A stretch of 64,000 nt of DNA from Christensenella sp. UBA2853 (GCA_002350845.1 DEFL01000057.1:1-64000); one strand, 5' to 3'. Positions 7,900 to 16,995 are shown, numbered from the stretch's first letter. Notes: generated by a model from the letters alone, not told the origin. Translations and numbers: made by a program.

Positions 7900-9564
7900 T
7901 TATGGTCGTTCTATGATCTTTACGGCATGCGGCGGAATGTGCACAGGTTCCTCCGCTTCCGTCAGGTCCAGTGTTTTGGGGGTATCCCCTGTATTGAACA
8001 GAGCGGTCACACAGTCTTCTCCGAGCTGTCTGCGGATGACCATCACAGAACCTTCTGCAGCCAGCACGCGGTAAGCACCGTTTCTCACACTCTCATGCCG
8101 TTTTCGAAGGGAGATCATCTCCTTCTGCCAGAGATGGAGTGCTTCATTCCGGGCATCCCAGGCCATGCCGCCTCGGCATCCAGGATCATTTTCGCCGGTC
8201 ATCCCCAGCTCGTCCCCGTAGTAAACCGCCGGTGCTCCGGGAAAGAGCATCTGAAAGGCCATGGCCAGGCGCAGCCGCCAGACTTCCCCGCCGCATTCCG
8301 TCAGAAAACGTGCGGTGTCATGACTGCCCAGCAGGTTATACATGGAGTGGTTGATCTCCTCCGGATAGCGCATCAGCATGCTGTTCATCCGGTCACTGAA
8401 AAGAGCTGCATCCATGGAGCCTCTGGCAAAGAAATCCAGCACGGCATCCCGGAACAGATAATTCATCGCGCAGTCCAGTCCGTCCGGTCCGAGCAGCCTT
8501 GAGGCATCTCCCCAGGTTTCCGCCAGCAGCACAGCGTCCGGATGCGTCCTCTTCACCTGCTCCCGCCACTGCGTGACCGCATGGCGGTCCAGTTCATCCG
8601 CGACATCCAGCCGCCACCCGTCGATGCCGGTGCGGTCGAGCCAGTAGAGCAGCACGCGCTGCACATACGAGCGCACTTCCATGTTCGCTCCGTTGAGCCT
8701 GGGCATATAGGGGTAATCCCCCACGCACTCATAGCAGGCCGGATCGATGCGGACCGGGAACTGCTTGGGATAGAACCAGCCGCGGTAGGGGCTCTCCGCG
8801 CCTTTTTCCATCAGGTCCATAAACGGCGCAAAATGGATGCCCACGTGGTTGAAAACCCCGTCAAGAATCACACGGATGCCCCTGGCATGCGCCTTTTCCG
8901 TCAGCTCCGCAAGGTCATGCTCTGTGCCGAACATGGGGTCGATTCTGAAATAGTCTGTCGTAGCATATTTGTGATTGAAATCCCCCAGGAAAATGGGATT
9001 CAGATAAAGGCACTCAACCCCCAGATCCTGCAGATAGTCCAGATGATCGATGATTCCCCGCAGATTGCCGCCAAGGATGTTTTCCCTCGTAGGCACAGCA
9101 TCCCACGAATCATAGCTTCCCTTCCCGTTTCCACCCCGGGCAAACCGGTCCGGAAAAATCTGGTAATAGATGCAGCCCTGTGTCCAGGAAGGGATCCGGA
9201 GTACGTCCGTCTCATTGACCTGCAGGATTTCAAAACTGCCCTCTTCCGTTTCCTCCCCGTGAAAGCCAACAGCGTTGTACCAGACCCGCTTTCCCGACGC
9301 ATCCGTCAGGCGATAGCCGTACTTGATGTAATGGACTTCTTCGCCAAACACGGCCCTGCAGGTCCACTGATCCGTCGACCGGCTGCTGATGCGGATGGTG
9401 AGAGGCTCGACATGCTTTTCTTCCGGTGTCGACCGCTTCCACCAGACCAGCTCACAGGTCGTCAGGTCCCCGGCTGCGGCATCCAGTCGGAATCGGATCT
9501 TGTCTCGTGCAACCGCTTGCACAAACGGGTAAAAAGAAAGGTGCCTCACGGCAGCTGTATTCAT
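7900..9564 (-). CDS. GH13 alpha-glucan hydrolase (neopullulanase/cyclomaltodextrinase type)
   Basis: 554 residues without a signal peptide, so cytoplasmic. An N-terminal beta domain of about 115 residues (CBM34-like position) precedes the GH13 barrel. Catalytic residues are visible: nucleophile Asp in GWRLDVADE (near 320), acid/base Glu in LLAETWGD (near 347) and the third Asp in LGSHDTAR (near 413); VIFNHVG-type motif appears as DGVFNHVG. It would cleave imported maltodextrins, cyclodextrins or pullulan fragments; exact specificity cannot be read. It follows the LacI gene by three bases. Codons 15-20 contain an exact copy of the upstream operator. Confidence 0.9.
   Translation of the reverse strand: MNTAAVRHLSFYPFVQAVARDKIRFRLDAAAGDLTTCELVWWKRSTPEEKHVEPLTIRISSRSTDQWTCRAVFGEEVHYIKYGYRLTDASGKRVWYNAVGFHGEETEEGSFEILQVNETDVLRIPSWTQGCIYYQIFPDRFARGGNGKGSYDSWDAVPTRENILGGNLRGIIDHLDYLQDLGVECLYLNPIFLGDFNHKYATTDYFRIDPMFGTEHDLAELTEKAHARGIRVILDGVFNHVGIHFAPFMDLMEKGAESPYRGWFYPKQFPVRIDPACYECVGDYPYMPRLNGANMEVRSYVQRVLLYWLDRTGIDGWRLDVADELDRHAVTQWREQVKRTHPDAVLLAETWGDASRLLGPDGLDCAMNYLFRDAVLDFFARGSMDAALFSDRMNSMLMRYPEEINHSMYNLLGSHDTARFLTECGGEVWRLRLAMAFQMLFPGAPAVYYGDELGMTGENDPGCRGGMAWDARNEALHLWQKEMISLRKRHESVRNGAYRVLAAEGSVMVIRRQLGEDCVTALFNTGDTPKTLDLTEAEEPVHIPPHAVKIIERP
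9507..9522. promoter_or_regulatory. Intragenic operator copy (O2) in the GH13 gene
   Basis: GTGCAACCGCTTGCAC, identical in all 16 bases and in orientation to the operator at the LacI promoter, lies about 42 bases inside the GH13 coding region (codons for VQAVA). Centre-to-centre distance to the promoter operator is about 1082 bases. A chance 16-base match in this window is improbable. Candidate auxiliary operator for looping or roadblock. Confidence 0.6.
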
Positions 9565-9567
9565 TTA

Positions 9568-10560
9568 TTATTTCGCCTTCCTTTCCGATGAAGCCCGAAT
9601 CACCAGGTTCGTCGACAGCATGATCTGCTGAATCCCCACTCTGTTCTCAATGCGCCTGAACAGAAGCTGGGCAGACTGTTCCCCCAGCATGGCGGTATCA
9701 ATATCCACAATGGTCAGCGGCGGGTCCATATACTCGGCCAGCGGATAGTTGTCAAACGCTACAATGCCAATCTCCTGCGGGACGGAGAGATGCAGCTCCC
9801 TGCAGGCTTTCAGAAGACCATAGGCCGCCAGATTGTCATTGCATACAAATGCATCGGGATGATTTTCTTTCTTCAGCGCCTCCAGGGCTGCCGCAAAGGC
9901 ATTTTCTGAAGTGCCGTCCGTGGGAAAAATGATTTCGCATCCCTGATTGGCGTTCTTATAGCCTCGTACTCTCCTGCGGGTAAAGCCCCGTTTCTGATAG
10001 CCGCCCAGATAAGCAATCTGGCAGTATCCCATCTTTGACAGATGCTGTACCGCCATTTCGGCTCCCTGTTCATTATTGTTGTCGACCCAGCACGTTTCAC
10101 TTCGAAGCGTATCCGGGGTGCCCAGAACGACATAGGGAAAATCGCCGATCGTCTCCATGAGGGCCGGCTTGACAGTGGTCGGCGGCAGAATCAGGCCGTC
10201 CACCTTATGTTCCTTCATGAGGTTTTCCACGGTGCCGCCACGGCTCTGCGCACCGTTGGCAATGATCACCTGGTATCCGCGGACCTGGGCCGCGTGCTCA
10301 ATGGCAAACAGGCTGCGGCTGAAAAAGACGTTGCTGAAGGCTTCGGCATCCCGGGCATCGACGACCACGCCGATTGCGCCGCTCAGGCCGCTTGCAAGGG
10401 AGCGCGCAAGAGAATTGGGATGGTAATCCAACTCCCGCATGGCTGCATAGACACGTTCCTTTGTATCCGGAGAAATGGTGGCCTTCCCGTTGATCACCCG
10501 TGACACAGTGGATGAATTGACACCTGCGAGTCGCGCCACATCATGAATGGTCACTGCCAT
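9568..10560 (-). CDS. LacI-family regulator of the alpha-glucan operon
   Basis: 330 residues. The N-terminal helix-turn-helix reads VTIHDVARLAGVNSSTVSRVING, classic for LacI/GalR, followed by the hinge region (SLARSLASG) and a periplasmic-binding-like sensor domain. It is the first gene of the operon it probably controls, so it would autoregulate through the operator on its own promoter. An inducer such as maltose or a maltodextrin is inferred from the neighbours. AGGGAG lies upstream of the ATG. Confidence 0.92.
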   Translation of the reverse strand: MAVTIHDVARLAGVNSSTVSRVINGKATISPDTKERVYAAMRELDYHPNSLARSLASGLSGAIGVVVDARDAEAFSNVFFSRSLFAIEHAAQVRGYQVIIANGAQSRGGTVENLMKEHKVDGLILPPTTVKPALMETIGDFPYVVLGTPDTLRSETCWVDNNNEQGAEMAVQHLSKMGYCQIAYLGGYQKRGFTRRRVRGYKNANQGCEIIFPTDGTSENAFAAALEALKKENHPDAFVCNDNLAAYGLLKACRELHLSVPQEIGIVAFDNYPLAEYMDPPLTIVDIDTAMLGEQSAQLLFRRIENRVGIQQIMLSTNLVIRASSERKAK

Positions 10561-10588
10561 CGTTCATCCACTCCCTTTTTCTTGACTT

Positions 10589-10604
10589 GTGCAACCGCTT
10601 GCAC
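10589..10604. promoter_or_regulatory. Operator (O1) overlapping the start of the alpha-glucan operon
   Basis: GTGCAACCGCTTGCAC, with palindromic arms GTGCAA/TTGCAC, begins six bases downstream of the -10 box of the LacI promoter. The shape fits LacI-family operators (central CG); it also resembles a catabolite-responsive element but departs from that consensus in the outer positions. Confidence 0.75.
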
Positions 10605-10609
10605 TATGG

Positions 10610-10637
10610 ATTATAACACGGTCCGCAGGTTTGTCAA
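10610..10637 (-). promoter_or_regulatory. Promoter of the lacI-GH13-transport operon
   Basis: Perfect consensus hexamers on the minus strand: -35 TTGACA (10632-10637) and -10 TATAAT (10610-10615), spacing 16. The transcription start would fall in the operator, so repressor binding would block initiation. Confidence 0.85.
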
Positions 10638-10779
10638 GGCGGTCTGAAAAAAATGGCAGCGCCGTCCATTCGCTGGCCCTGCTCCATGCATTGCATGCGG
10701 CCTCAGCGATACCCTCACTCATCCAATCCCCTTCCCTTTTCTTTTCGGTGAAATTCCCTGAAAAACATGGGAAATCCGA

Positions 10780-10808
10780 TTGACGAAGACGTTTCGGAAC
10801 CGTATACT
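10780..10808 (+). promoter_or_regulatory. Promoter of the mnmE operon
   Basis: -35 TTGACG (10780-10785) and -10 TATACT (10803-10808), spacing 17. It lies inside the longest open frame for mnmE and therefore rules out the upstream start codon at 10767. Confidence 0.75.
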
Positions 10809-10847
10809 CTTCTTTACGGGTGTTTTCCCGGCGAAAGGAAAGATCCC

Positions 10848-12194
10848 ATGTCCGATACCATCGCTGCCATTGCCACCGCTCCGGGGGAAGGCGGCATTGC
10901 CATTGTCCGCATCTCAGGGCCGGATGCGGAGTCTGTCTTTTCTTCACTCTTTGTGCCCGCAAAGGCTGTGCCGAAATTTCACAGCCATCATCTGTACTAT
11001 GGTCATGTCATGGACGGTGAGGAAGTCATCGACGAATGCATGGGCGTCCTCATGCGCGCCCCGCACAGCTATACGCGCGAGGATGTCGCTGAGTTCCAGC
11101 TGCACGGCGGATACGCCATTGCCCACCGCGTGCTGGCCCTGGTGCTCTCCCGGTCCGTGCGTCTTGCGGATGCCGGAGAGTTTACGCGGCGGGCCTTTCT
11201 CAACGGACGCCTTGATCTCTCCCAGGCGGAAGCCGTCATGGAGCTCATCTCCGCCCGCGGCGAGCAGGCCCGGCGCGCAGCCATCCACCAGCTCTCCGGC
11301 GGTGCGTCCGCCTTTATCCGTGAGGCTTCAGATGACCTGTACGCCCTCCAGGCCGGCATTGCCGCCTGCATTGACTATCCTGAGGAGATCAGCGAGGAGG
11401 AAGCGGCCTCGGACCTGGGTCCGCGCATGGTCGCCCTGGCTGAGCGCCTCGAGGCGGCCTGCAATGAGAAAGCCGCACGGCTTCTGCGCACCGGGCTTCA
11501 GGTTGCGCTCTGCGGCCGCCCGAACGTTGGAAAGTCGAGCCTGCTCAATGCGCTGCTGGGCGAAGACCGCGCCATTGTCACAGATCTTCCCGGCACCACG
11601 CGCGATCTGGTCGAGGGCGACCTCATTCTGGACGGCTGCCTGATTCACCTGACCGACACCGCCGGCATGCGCGACACGCCGGACCCGGTGGAATCCGTGG
11701 GCGTCGAGCGCGCCAGGCGCGCCGCGAGAAACGCGGACCTGGTGCTGCTCCTTCTGGACGCCTCCTCGCCGCTCACGGAGGAGGACCTTGCGCTCATCCG
11801 TGAATTGTCCACTCTGCCCGTGGCTGTCTGCCTGAGCAAGTCGGACCTTCCGCAGGTGCTCCTGCCGGACGAAATCCGCGCGCTGCTCCCGAAAGCAGAC
11901 GTGCTCACGGTCTCGTCCCTTGAGAGCGCATCCATGTCGGCGCTGCGGGAATATCTCCTCAGCCGCGCGAGAGTCAGCGACCTGCTCTCCCTCACCCAGC
12001 CGCGGCACATGGATGCCGCAAGAAGAGCCGCCGCGGCGCTTCGGGATGCCGAGCAGACACTCTCCTCGGCGGAAATCGATCTGTGCACGCTCGATCTGGA
12101 CCGCGCGCAGAGTGCCCTGTCTGAAATCACCGGTGACAATGTCGAGGAAAAACTGCTCGACCGCGTCTTTTCAACCTTCTGTGTCGGAAAATAA
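10848..12194 (+). CDS. mnmE: tRNA modification GTPase MnmE
   Basis: 448 residues. MnmE with MnmG installs the carboxymethylaminomethyl group (or precursor) on U34 of certain tRNAs. The N-terminus DTIAAIATAPGEGGIAIVR is the folate-binding TrmE domain; G1 GRPNVGKSS (near 223), the G3 motif DTAG (near 270) and the C-terminal CVGK (444-448, with the catalytic cysteine) are intact. Start at ATG 10848 is set by AAAGGAAAG upstream and by the promoter between this and the longer frame. First gene of a five-gene operon; the usual mnmG neighbour is absent here. Confidence 0.97.
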   Translation: MSDTIAAIATAPGEGGIAIVRISGPDAESVFSSLFVPAKAVPKFHSHHLYYGHVMDGEEVIDECMGVLMRAPHSYTREDVAEFQLHGGYAIAHRVLALVLSRSVRLADAGEFTRRAFLNGRLDLSQAEAVMELISARGEQARRAAIHQLSGGASAFIREASDDLYALQAGIAACIDYPEEISEEEAASDLGPRMVALAERLEAACNEKAARLLRTGLQVALCGRPNVGKSSLLNALLGEDRAIVTDLPGTTRDLVEGDLILDGCLIHLTDTAGMRDTPDPVESVGVERARRAARNADLVLLLLDASSPLTEEDLALIRELSTLPVAVCLSKSDLPQVLLPDEIRALLPKADVLTVSSLESASMSALREYLLSRARVSDLLSLTQPRHMDAARRAAAALRDAEQTLSSAEIDLCTLDLDRAQSALSEITGDNVEEKLLDRVFSTFCVGK

Positions 12195-12215
12195 GCATCT
12201 TTCAGGAGGCTTCGC

Positions 12216-13085
12216 ATGTCCAATACCAAAGCTACCCCCGTTCAGAAGCATGTCACGGATTTTGTCCTCATGACCATCGGCACGCTCATCATGGTCGTCG
12301 GCATTTACTTTTTCAAGTACACCAACAATTTCTCCACCGGCGGCGTGAGCGGTATTTCCGTTATTCTCGGCCACTACTTCCCCTCCACCCCCGGTACCTT
12401 CGGCCTGATTATCAACGTCATTCTTCTGCTGTGCGGCTACATTGTTCTGGGGAAGAGTTTCGGCATCTACACGACGTATGTGACCCTGCTCCAGTCCGGA
12501 CTCATCTGGGTGCTCGAGCGCGTGCTCCCCATGTCCTCGCCCATGACGAACCAGCCGTTCCTGGAACTGATCTTCGCCGTGTCCCTGCCGGCCATCGGAT
12601 CCGCCATTCTCTTCCATGTCGGCGCGTCCAGCGGCGGCACGGACATCATTGCCATGATCATGCGCAAGTACACGACCCTGGACATCGGACGTGCCCTGCT
12701 CATTTCCGACTGCGTCATCACCTTTGCCGCCTGCTTTGCGTTCGGCATGACGACGGGTCTCTTCTCCATCCTCGGTCTTGTCATCAAATCCCTGCTCGTG
12801 GACATGGTGCTGGAAAACATCAACACCAACAAGTGCTTCCACATCATCACCGCGAACCCGGAACCCATTGAGCAGTACATCATTCATTCCCTGAAGCGCG
12901 GCGCCACCCGCCTGCACGGCGAGGGCATTTACACGCATGAAGGCCGCGAAGTCATCCTGACGGTCGTCAACCGCCGCCAGGGCGTCTATCTCCGCCGCTT
13001 CATCCGCGCAACGGATCCCTCCGCTTTCCTTCTCATTACCAATACCTCGGAAATCATCGGAAACGGTTTCCGCGGCGTCAACTGA
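12216..13085 (+). CDS. YitT family membrane protein
   Basis: 289 residues. Five to six membrane helices in the first two-thirds (YitT/DUF161 repeats, with FSTGGVSGIS and ASSGGTDIIAMI as the two related glycine-rich motifs) and a C-terminal soluble DUF2179 domain (about 205-285, YTHEGREVILTVVNRR). Function in the family is unclear; small-molecule transport is suspected. AGGAGG upstream, 21 bases after mnmE, so co-transcribed. Confidence 0.92.
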   Translation: MSNTKATPVQKHVTDFVLMTIGTLIMVVGIYFFKYTNNFSTGGVSGISVILGHYFPSTPGTFGLIINVILLLCGYIVLGKSFGIYTTYVTLLQSGLIWVLERVLPMSSPMTNQPFLELIFAVSLPAIGSAILFHVGASSGGTDIIAMIMRKYTTLDIGRALLISDCVITFAACFAFGMTTGLFSILGLVIKSLLVDMVLENINTNKCFHIITANPEPIEQYIIHSLKRGATRLHGEGIYTHEGREVILTVVNRRQGVYLRRFIRATDPSAFLLITNTSEIIGNGFRGVN

Positions 13086-13092
13086 GGGCATT

Positions 13093-13842
13093 ATGGAAAA
13101 GATTACCAGCATGCACAATCCCCGCGTCCAGGCCTGGCGCTCGCTGAAAACCAAAAGCGGCCGGGAAGCGGAAGGCGCTTTCCTGGTCGAAGGCTTCAAG
13201 TCGGTCGGGGAAGCCCTGTCTTCCTCCTTTGAGCTCCTCGCCCTGATTGTCGAGGACGGCACGGCGCTTCCCTCCGGCGCGCCGGAGGGCAAAACCTTTG
13301 TCGTCCCTGCCCATCTCATGGCCGCAGTCTGCGACACCAAGACGCCCCAGGGAATCGCCGCCGTCATGCGGCTCAAGCCCCGGACAGTCACCGGAAAGAG
13401 GCTCCTCGCGCTGGACGGCGTACAGGATCCCGGCAATGTCGGCACGATCCTGCGCACAGCGGATGCTGCCGGACTGGACGGCATTCTCTACTCCTCCCAG
13501 TGTGCGGACCCCTATTCCCCGAAAGTGCTGCGCGCCTCAATGGGATCGGTCTTCCACCTGCCGGTTGAGGAAGTCCCGGACCTGGCCGCGCGCCTGAAGA
13601 CCGTGGACATGCCGGTCCTCGCCTCACGCCTGGACGGCGATCCGTTCTTCCCGATTCTCAAAACCCTGCCCGACACCTGGTGCCTGATCATCGGGAATGA
13701 GGGCAACGGGATTTCGCCTGAGGTCACAGCCTCCGCCTCCCATCTCGTCCGCCTGCCCATGCATGGCGCAGCCGAGTCCCTGAATGCCGCTGTCGCCGCG
13801 GGCATTATGATGTATGCCCTGACCAACCGGCAGGATCTGTAA
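13093..13842 (+). CDS. TrmH/SpoU family RNA 2'-O-methyltransferase
   Basis: 249 residues. An N-terminal substrate-binding domain (ITSMHNPRVQAWRSL...) precedes the SPOUT knot. The three SpoU motifs are visible: VQDPGNVGTILRTADA (near 109), LIIGNEGNGIS (near 201) and LPMHGAAESLNAAVAAGI (near 222-240). It would use SAM to methylate ribose in rRNA or tRNA; the exact target is not readable. Seven bases after the YitT gene. Confidence 0.93.
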   Translation: MEKITSMHNPRVQAWRSLKTKSGREAEGAFLVEGFKSVGEALSSSFELLALIVEDGTALPSGAPEGKTFVVPAHLMAAVCDTKTPQGIAAVMRLKPRTVTGKRLLALDGVQDPGNVGTILRTADAAGLDGILYSSQCADPYSPKVLRASMGSVFHLPVEEVPDLAARLKTVDMPVLASRLDGDPFFPILKTLPDTWCLIIGNEGNGISPEVTASASHLVRLPMHGAAESLNAAVAAGIMMYALTNRQDL

Positions 13843-13873
13843 ACACGCCCACAGTCTGGAGGAAATACAGCCC

Positions 13874-14584
13874 TTGATCTATGTCACTTCCGATCTCCAC
13901 GGCTTTCCTCTCTCCGGCTTTCTCCACCTGCTCTCGCTGGCTGAGTTTTCCGGAAAGGATGAGCTGATTGTCCTGGGCGATGTCATTGACCGGAACGGGG
14001 ACGGCGGAATCGATCTTTTGCGGTGGATGATGGTACACTCCAATGTCCGCCTGATTCTCGGAAACCATGAGGGCATGATGCTCTCCTGCTCCTTCCTCCT
14101 CGATTCCATCACCGACCAGATGCTCGCCCAGTTTGATCCCCTGCGGATGAATCTTCTGCACACCTGGCTTGCCAACGGGGCTGAGCCGACGCTGGAAACC
14201 CTGCACGCCATGCAGCAGAAGAATCCGGGTTTTGTGCCGGCCCTTCTTTCGTACGTCCGCCGCGCTCCGCTCTATGAGATGCGGCGCATCGGAAACCGCC
14301 AGTTTCTTCTCACGCACGCCGGGCTCGGGCACTTCGATCCCGCGCGGCCCATTTCCGCCTACGCGCCGGACGATCTTCTCTGGAACCGGCCGTCGCTTGA
14401 GGATGTCTATTTCACCGATATCTTTACCGTCTTTGGCCACACGCCGACCATTGCCTACGGCCCGGAGTATGCCGACCGCATGATCCTGACCCCGACCTGG
14501 GCCGATATTGATACCGGCGCGTCCTCCGGCCGCAGCCCCATGCTGCTGCGGCTCGACGACATGAAGCCCTTCTATCTGACCTGA
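13874..14584 (+). CDS. Metallophosphoesterase (Ser/Thr protein phosphatase-like)
   Basis: 236 residues from a TTG start, supported by GGAGG about eleven bases upstream and by the immediate motif SDLHG. Metal-binding motifs of the calcineurin-like fold follow in order: GDVIDRNGDGG (near 35), GNHE (near 63), THAG (near 148) and GHTP (near 188). Probably a cytoplasmic protein or small-molecule phosphatase; substrate unknown. Sits in the mnmE operon. Confidence 0.88.
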   Translation: MIYVTSDLHGFPLSGFLHLLSLAEFSGKDELIVLGDVIDRNGDGGIDLLRWMMVHSNVRLILGNHEGMMLSCSFLLDSITDQMLAQFDPLRMNLLHTWLANGAEPTLETLHAMQQKNPGFVPALLSYVRRAPLYEMRRIGNRQFLLTHAGLGHFDPARPISAYAPDDLLWNRPSLEDVYFTDIFTVFGHTPTIAYGPEYADRMILTPTWADIDTGASSGRSPMLLRLDDMKPFYLT

Positions 14585-14616
14585 TTTTTTTCATTTCCTA
14601 TACGGAGGTTCTGCTC

Positions 14617-15918
14617 ATGCGAAAATTCCGCCTGCTCCTCCCGCTGACTGCTCTCCTTCTCTGCTTCATCCTCTCCGCCGCGGCAGCGGGCTATATGTCC
14701 CTCTCCGAGGGGGATACCGGGGGGGCTGTCGATGCGCTCAAGGCCCGGCTCTATGAACTCGGGTATTTCAAGACCACCAAGTTCAGCCGTGCCTACAACG
14801 CGACCACGGCTGACCGGGTCCGCCAGTTCCAGAAACTCAACGGCCTGGAGGAAACCGGCGTCGCCGATCCGGCCATGCAGGAGCTGCTCTACTCAGACAC
14901 CTGCAAAGCCGTCAACGGTCTGGAAGCTGCGGAGTACATCTATCAGGCATCCCTGACGCCGACGCCGAAACCCACCCGGGATCCAAACGCGACGAAGACG
15001 CCGCGGCCGACCAAAACGCCCAAGGTGGACAAAACACCGCTGCCCGTCATCGGGCCGACCGTTGAGGTCGAAACCCCGGAAGCCAATGCGGACGGTTTCC
15101 TTGTGGATCCGGAGGAAGAGTTCGTCTACAGCAACGAGGAGGACGGTCAGTGGATTTACCTGTCCTCTACCCTGCAGGTGCGCATCCGCCGCTATTCGGA
15201 TCCGAATTATCCCCTGGTCTGGTATGAAACCGATGTGCGTACCACCCCTGAGGAGCGCATGAAAACACCGCACATCCCGAGCATCCGCACCGGTGCGCTG
15301 GTCCGCTCTCAGAACCTTGCGCGGCGCGTGGATGCCGTGCTCGCCATTTCCGACGATTTTTATGCCTACCGGGCGCGCAATTCAAAGCGTCCCGGCGTCA
15401 TTATCCGCGACAGCCAGATCCTCTATGACCGGCCCAAGAAAAAGAGCACCAGCGGATTTCCCAAACAGGAGGTCCTCGCCTATTTCCAGGACGGTTCCAT
15501 GAAGTGCTTTGACAACGGCGAGCACACCGCCGAAGAATACCTCGCCATGGGCGCCACCGATGTCTTTTCCTTCGGCCCGATCCTGGTCACGGGCGGCAGG
15601 CCCGGTCCGGACATGAGCAATCCCAAGTACTACCATTACAAGGAACCGCGCTGTGCCCTGGGCATGATTGAGCCGTACCACTACTTCATCCTCACCGTCA
15701 AGGGACGCACGGATGACGCGGCCGGATGCTATTTCCCATGGCTCACTGAGCGCATGATCCAGATGGGCGTTCAGGAAGCCCTGAACCTCGACGGCGGCGG
15801 AACCACTTCCCTTGTTTTCATGGGCGAGCAGCTCAATTACCGTGGCACCTCCTCCCGCGCCTGTGCGAGCATCATTGCGTGGGGCACTTCGGACCTGGTC
15901 CCGGACGAGAAAAAATGA
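14617..15918 (+). CDS. Secreted peptidoglycan-binding / phosphodiester glycosidase protein
   Basis: 433 residues. A signal peptide (about 1-24) is followed by a PG_binding_1 domain (about 30-95, with LYELGYF and RVRQFQKLNGL), a Thr-Pro-rich linker (about 108-150, TPTPKPT and TKTPRPTKTP) and a C-terminal NAGPA domain (about 205-433) carrying the diagnostic NLDGGGTTSLVF (near 390). NAGPA-type enzymes cleave phosphodiester-linked sugars; in Firmicutes, wall or teichoic-acid-related substrates are plausible. Last gene of the operon; terminator follows. Confidence 0.9.
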   Translation: MRKFRLLLPLTALLLCFILSAAAAGYMSLSEGDTGGAVDALKARLYELGYFKTTKFSRAYNATTADRVRQFQKLNGLEETGVADPAMQELLYSDTCKAVNGLEAAEYIYQASLTPTPKPTRDPNATKTPRPTKTPKVDKTPLPVIGPTVEVETPEANADGFLVDPEEEFVYSNEEDGQWIYLSSTLQVRIRRYSDPNYPLVWYETDVRTTPEERMKTPHIPSIRTGALVRSQNLARRVDAVLAISDDFYAYRARNSKRPGVIIRDSQILYDRPKKKSTSGFPKQEVLAYFQDGSMKCFDNGEHTAEEYLAMGATDVFSFGPILVTGGRPGPDMSNPKYYHYKEPRCALGMIEPYHYFILTVKGRTDDAAGCYFPWLTERMIQMGVQEALNLDGGGTTSLVFMGEQLNYRGTSSRACASIIAWGTSDLVPDEKK

Positions 15919-15979
15919 ACCTCCAATCAGGAAAGGCATTCTTGTTTGACAGCAGTTGCGACAATGGCATCGCCTTCTG

Positions 15980-16026
15980 TTAGAAAAACATCCGCAAAAC
16001 TATTCGTTTTGCGGATGTTTTTCTAA
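15980..16026. terminator. Bidirectional terminator
   Basis: A 21-bp perfect inverted repeat (arms 15980-16000 and 16006-16026, GCGGATG core, A/T-rich outer arms) lies between convergent genes: the mnmE operon on plus and the radical SAM gene on minus. The T-rich arms serve both directions. Confidence 0.88.
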
Positions 16027-16119
16027 ATGGCGTCAATGCCAGAGGCTTTTTCCCTGAAAGAAAACGTTGATTCCGGCAGCGCATTGTTCCGGCGAACCAG
16101 CCGGATTCATATGGATGGA

Positions 16120-16995
16120 TCAACCAAACATGGACAGCTGCTCAAAAGAAGCCGGAAACTCCTGCATATATCCGAAGCATGCATCCGGCGTATACAGTAT
16201 GTCATGCTCCCTGCAAAAATCCGTGAAGCATTCCATGAGCTGCGCGCTGTTCGGACTGGGCAGGACATACGCGTTCCCGTAATTCCGGACATACTGAGCC
16301 CTGATGCCCGGGAAATGACGGTCCAGCGCTGCATAATAGTACTCCCTGTCCCCTTCCCGAAGGGTCAGGCCCATCCCGAAACAGATGATTCCCCGGACCT
16401 GCACATCCCGGCATGCTTCCAGAATGGCCCGGATATTGTCCATGGTGTCATTGATATACGGCAGGACAGGCGTCAGCCAGACCACCGTCGGGATGCCGCG
16501 CCTGTGCATTTCCTCAAGGACCTCCACACGTCGCCGGGTATTGCAGACATTCGGTTCCACCATGCTGCAGAGTGTGTCATCCCATGTGGTCAGCGTCATC
16601 TGAACCACACATTTCGCCTTTCGGTTGATCTCCTCAAGCAGATCGATATCCCGCAGGATCAGGTCTGACTTGGTCTGAATCGCCGCACCAAACCCGTACT
16701 CCAGAATGATTTCCAGACATCGCCGCGTCAGCTGCAGGTCTTTTTCACAGTGCATGTATGGATCAGACATGGAACCCGTCCCAATCATGCCTCTGCGGCG
16801 CATGGACCGCAGGCTCTGTTCAAGCAGTTCCGGTGCATTGCGTTTGACTTCAATATCTTCAAACGCATGGGGCATATGATAGCAGGTGCTTCTGGAGTCG
16901 CAGTAGATGCATCCATGTGTGCATCCCCGGTAAATGTTCATCCCGTATACGCCTCTGGCGCCAGTCAGTATACCCTTCGCATTCACAAAATGCAT
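16120..16995 (-). CDS. Radical SAM protein, spore photoproduct lyase-like family
   Basis: 291 residues from ATG 16995, which has GGAGG ten bases upstream; a longer frame reaches into the neighbouring gene without a ribosome binding site. The cluster motif is CTHGCIYC (Cys25, Cys29, Cys32, CX3CX2C) preceded by MNIYRG, as in the SplB/Rv2578c-like radical SAM family. GTGSMSDPY and QTKSDLILRDIDLL are further family features. Cytoplasmic iron-sulfur enzyme; substrate unknown. It follows the amino-acid transporter by 25 bases and ends at the shared terminator. Confidence 0.88.
   Translation of the reverse strand: MHFVNAKGILTGARGVYGMNIYRGCTHGCIYCDSRSTCYHMPHAFEDIEVKRNAPELLEQSLRSMRRRGMIGTGSMSDPYMHCEKDLQLTRRCLEIILEYGFGAAIQTKSDLILRDIDLLEEINRKAKCVVQMTLTTWDDTLCSMVEPNVCNTRRRVEVLEEMHRRGIPTVVWLTPVLPYINDTMDNIRAILEACRDVQVRGIICFGMGLTLREGDREYYYAALDRHFPGIRAQYVRNYGNAYVLPSPNSAQLMECFTDFCREHDILYTPDACFGYMQEFPASFEQLSMFG

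Noticed and set aside
10589..10604. Catabolite-responsive element for CcpA at the alpha-glucan promoter
   Set aside because: It resembles the consensus but mismatches the outer positions, and the exact second copy together with the local LacI gene favours a dedicated operator. A CcpA role is not excluded.
14960..15050. Tandem repeat in the secreted glycosidase gene
   Set aside because: Only a Thr-Pro-rich linker with irregular units, a common spacer between wall-binding and catalytic domains.
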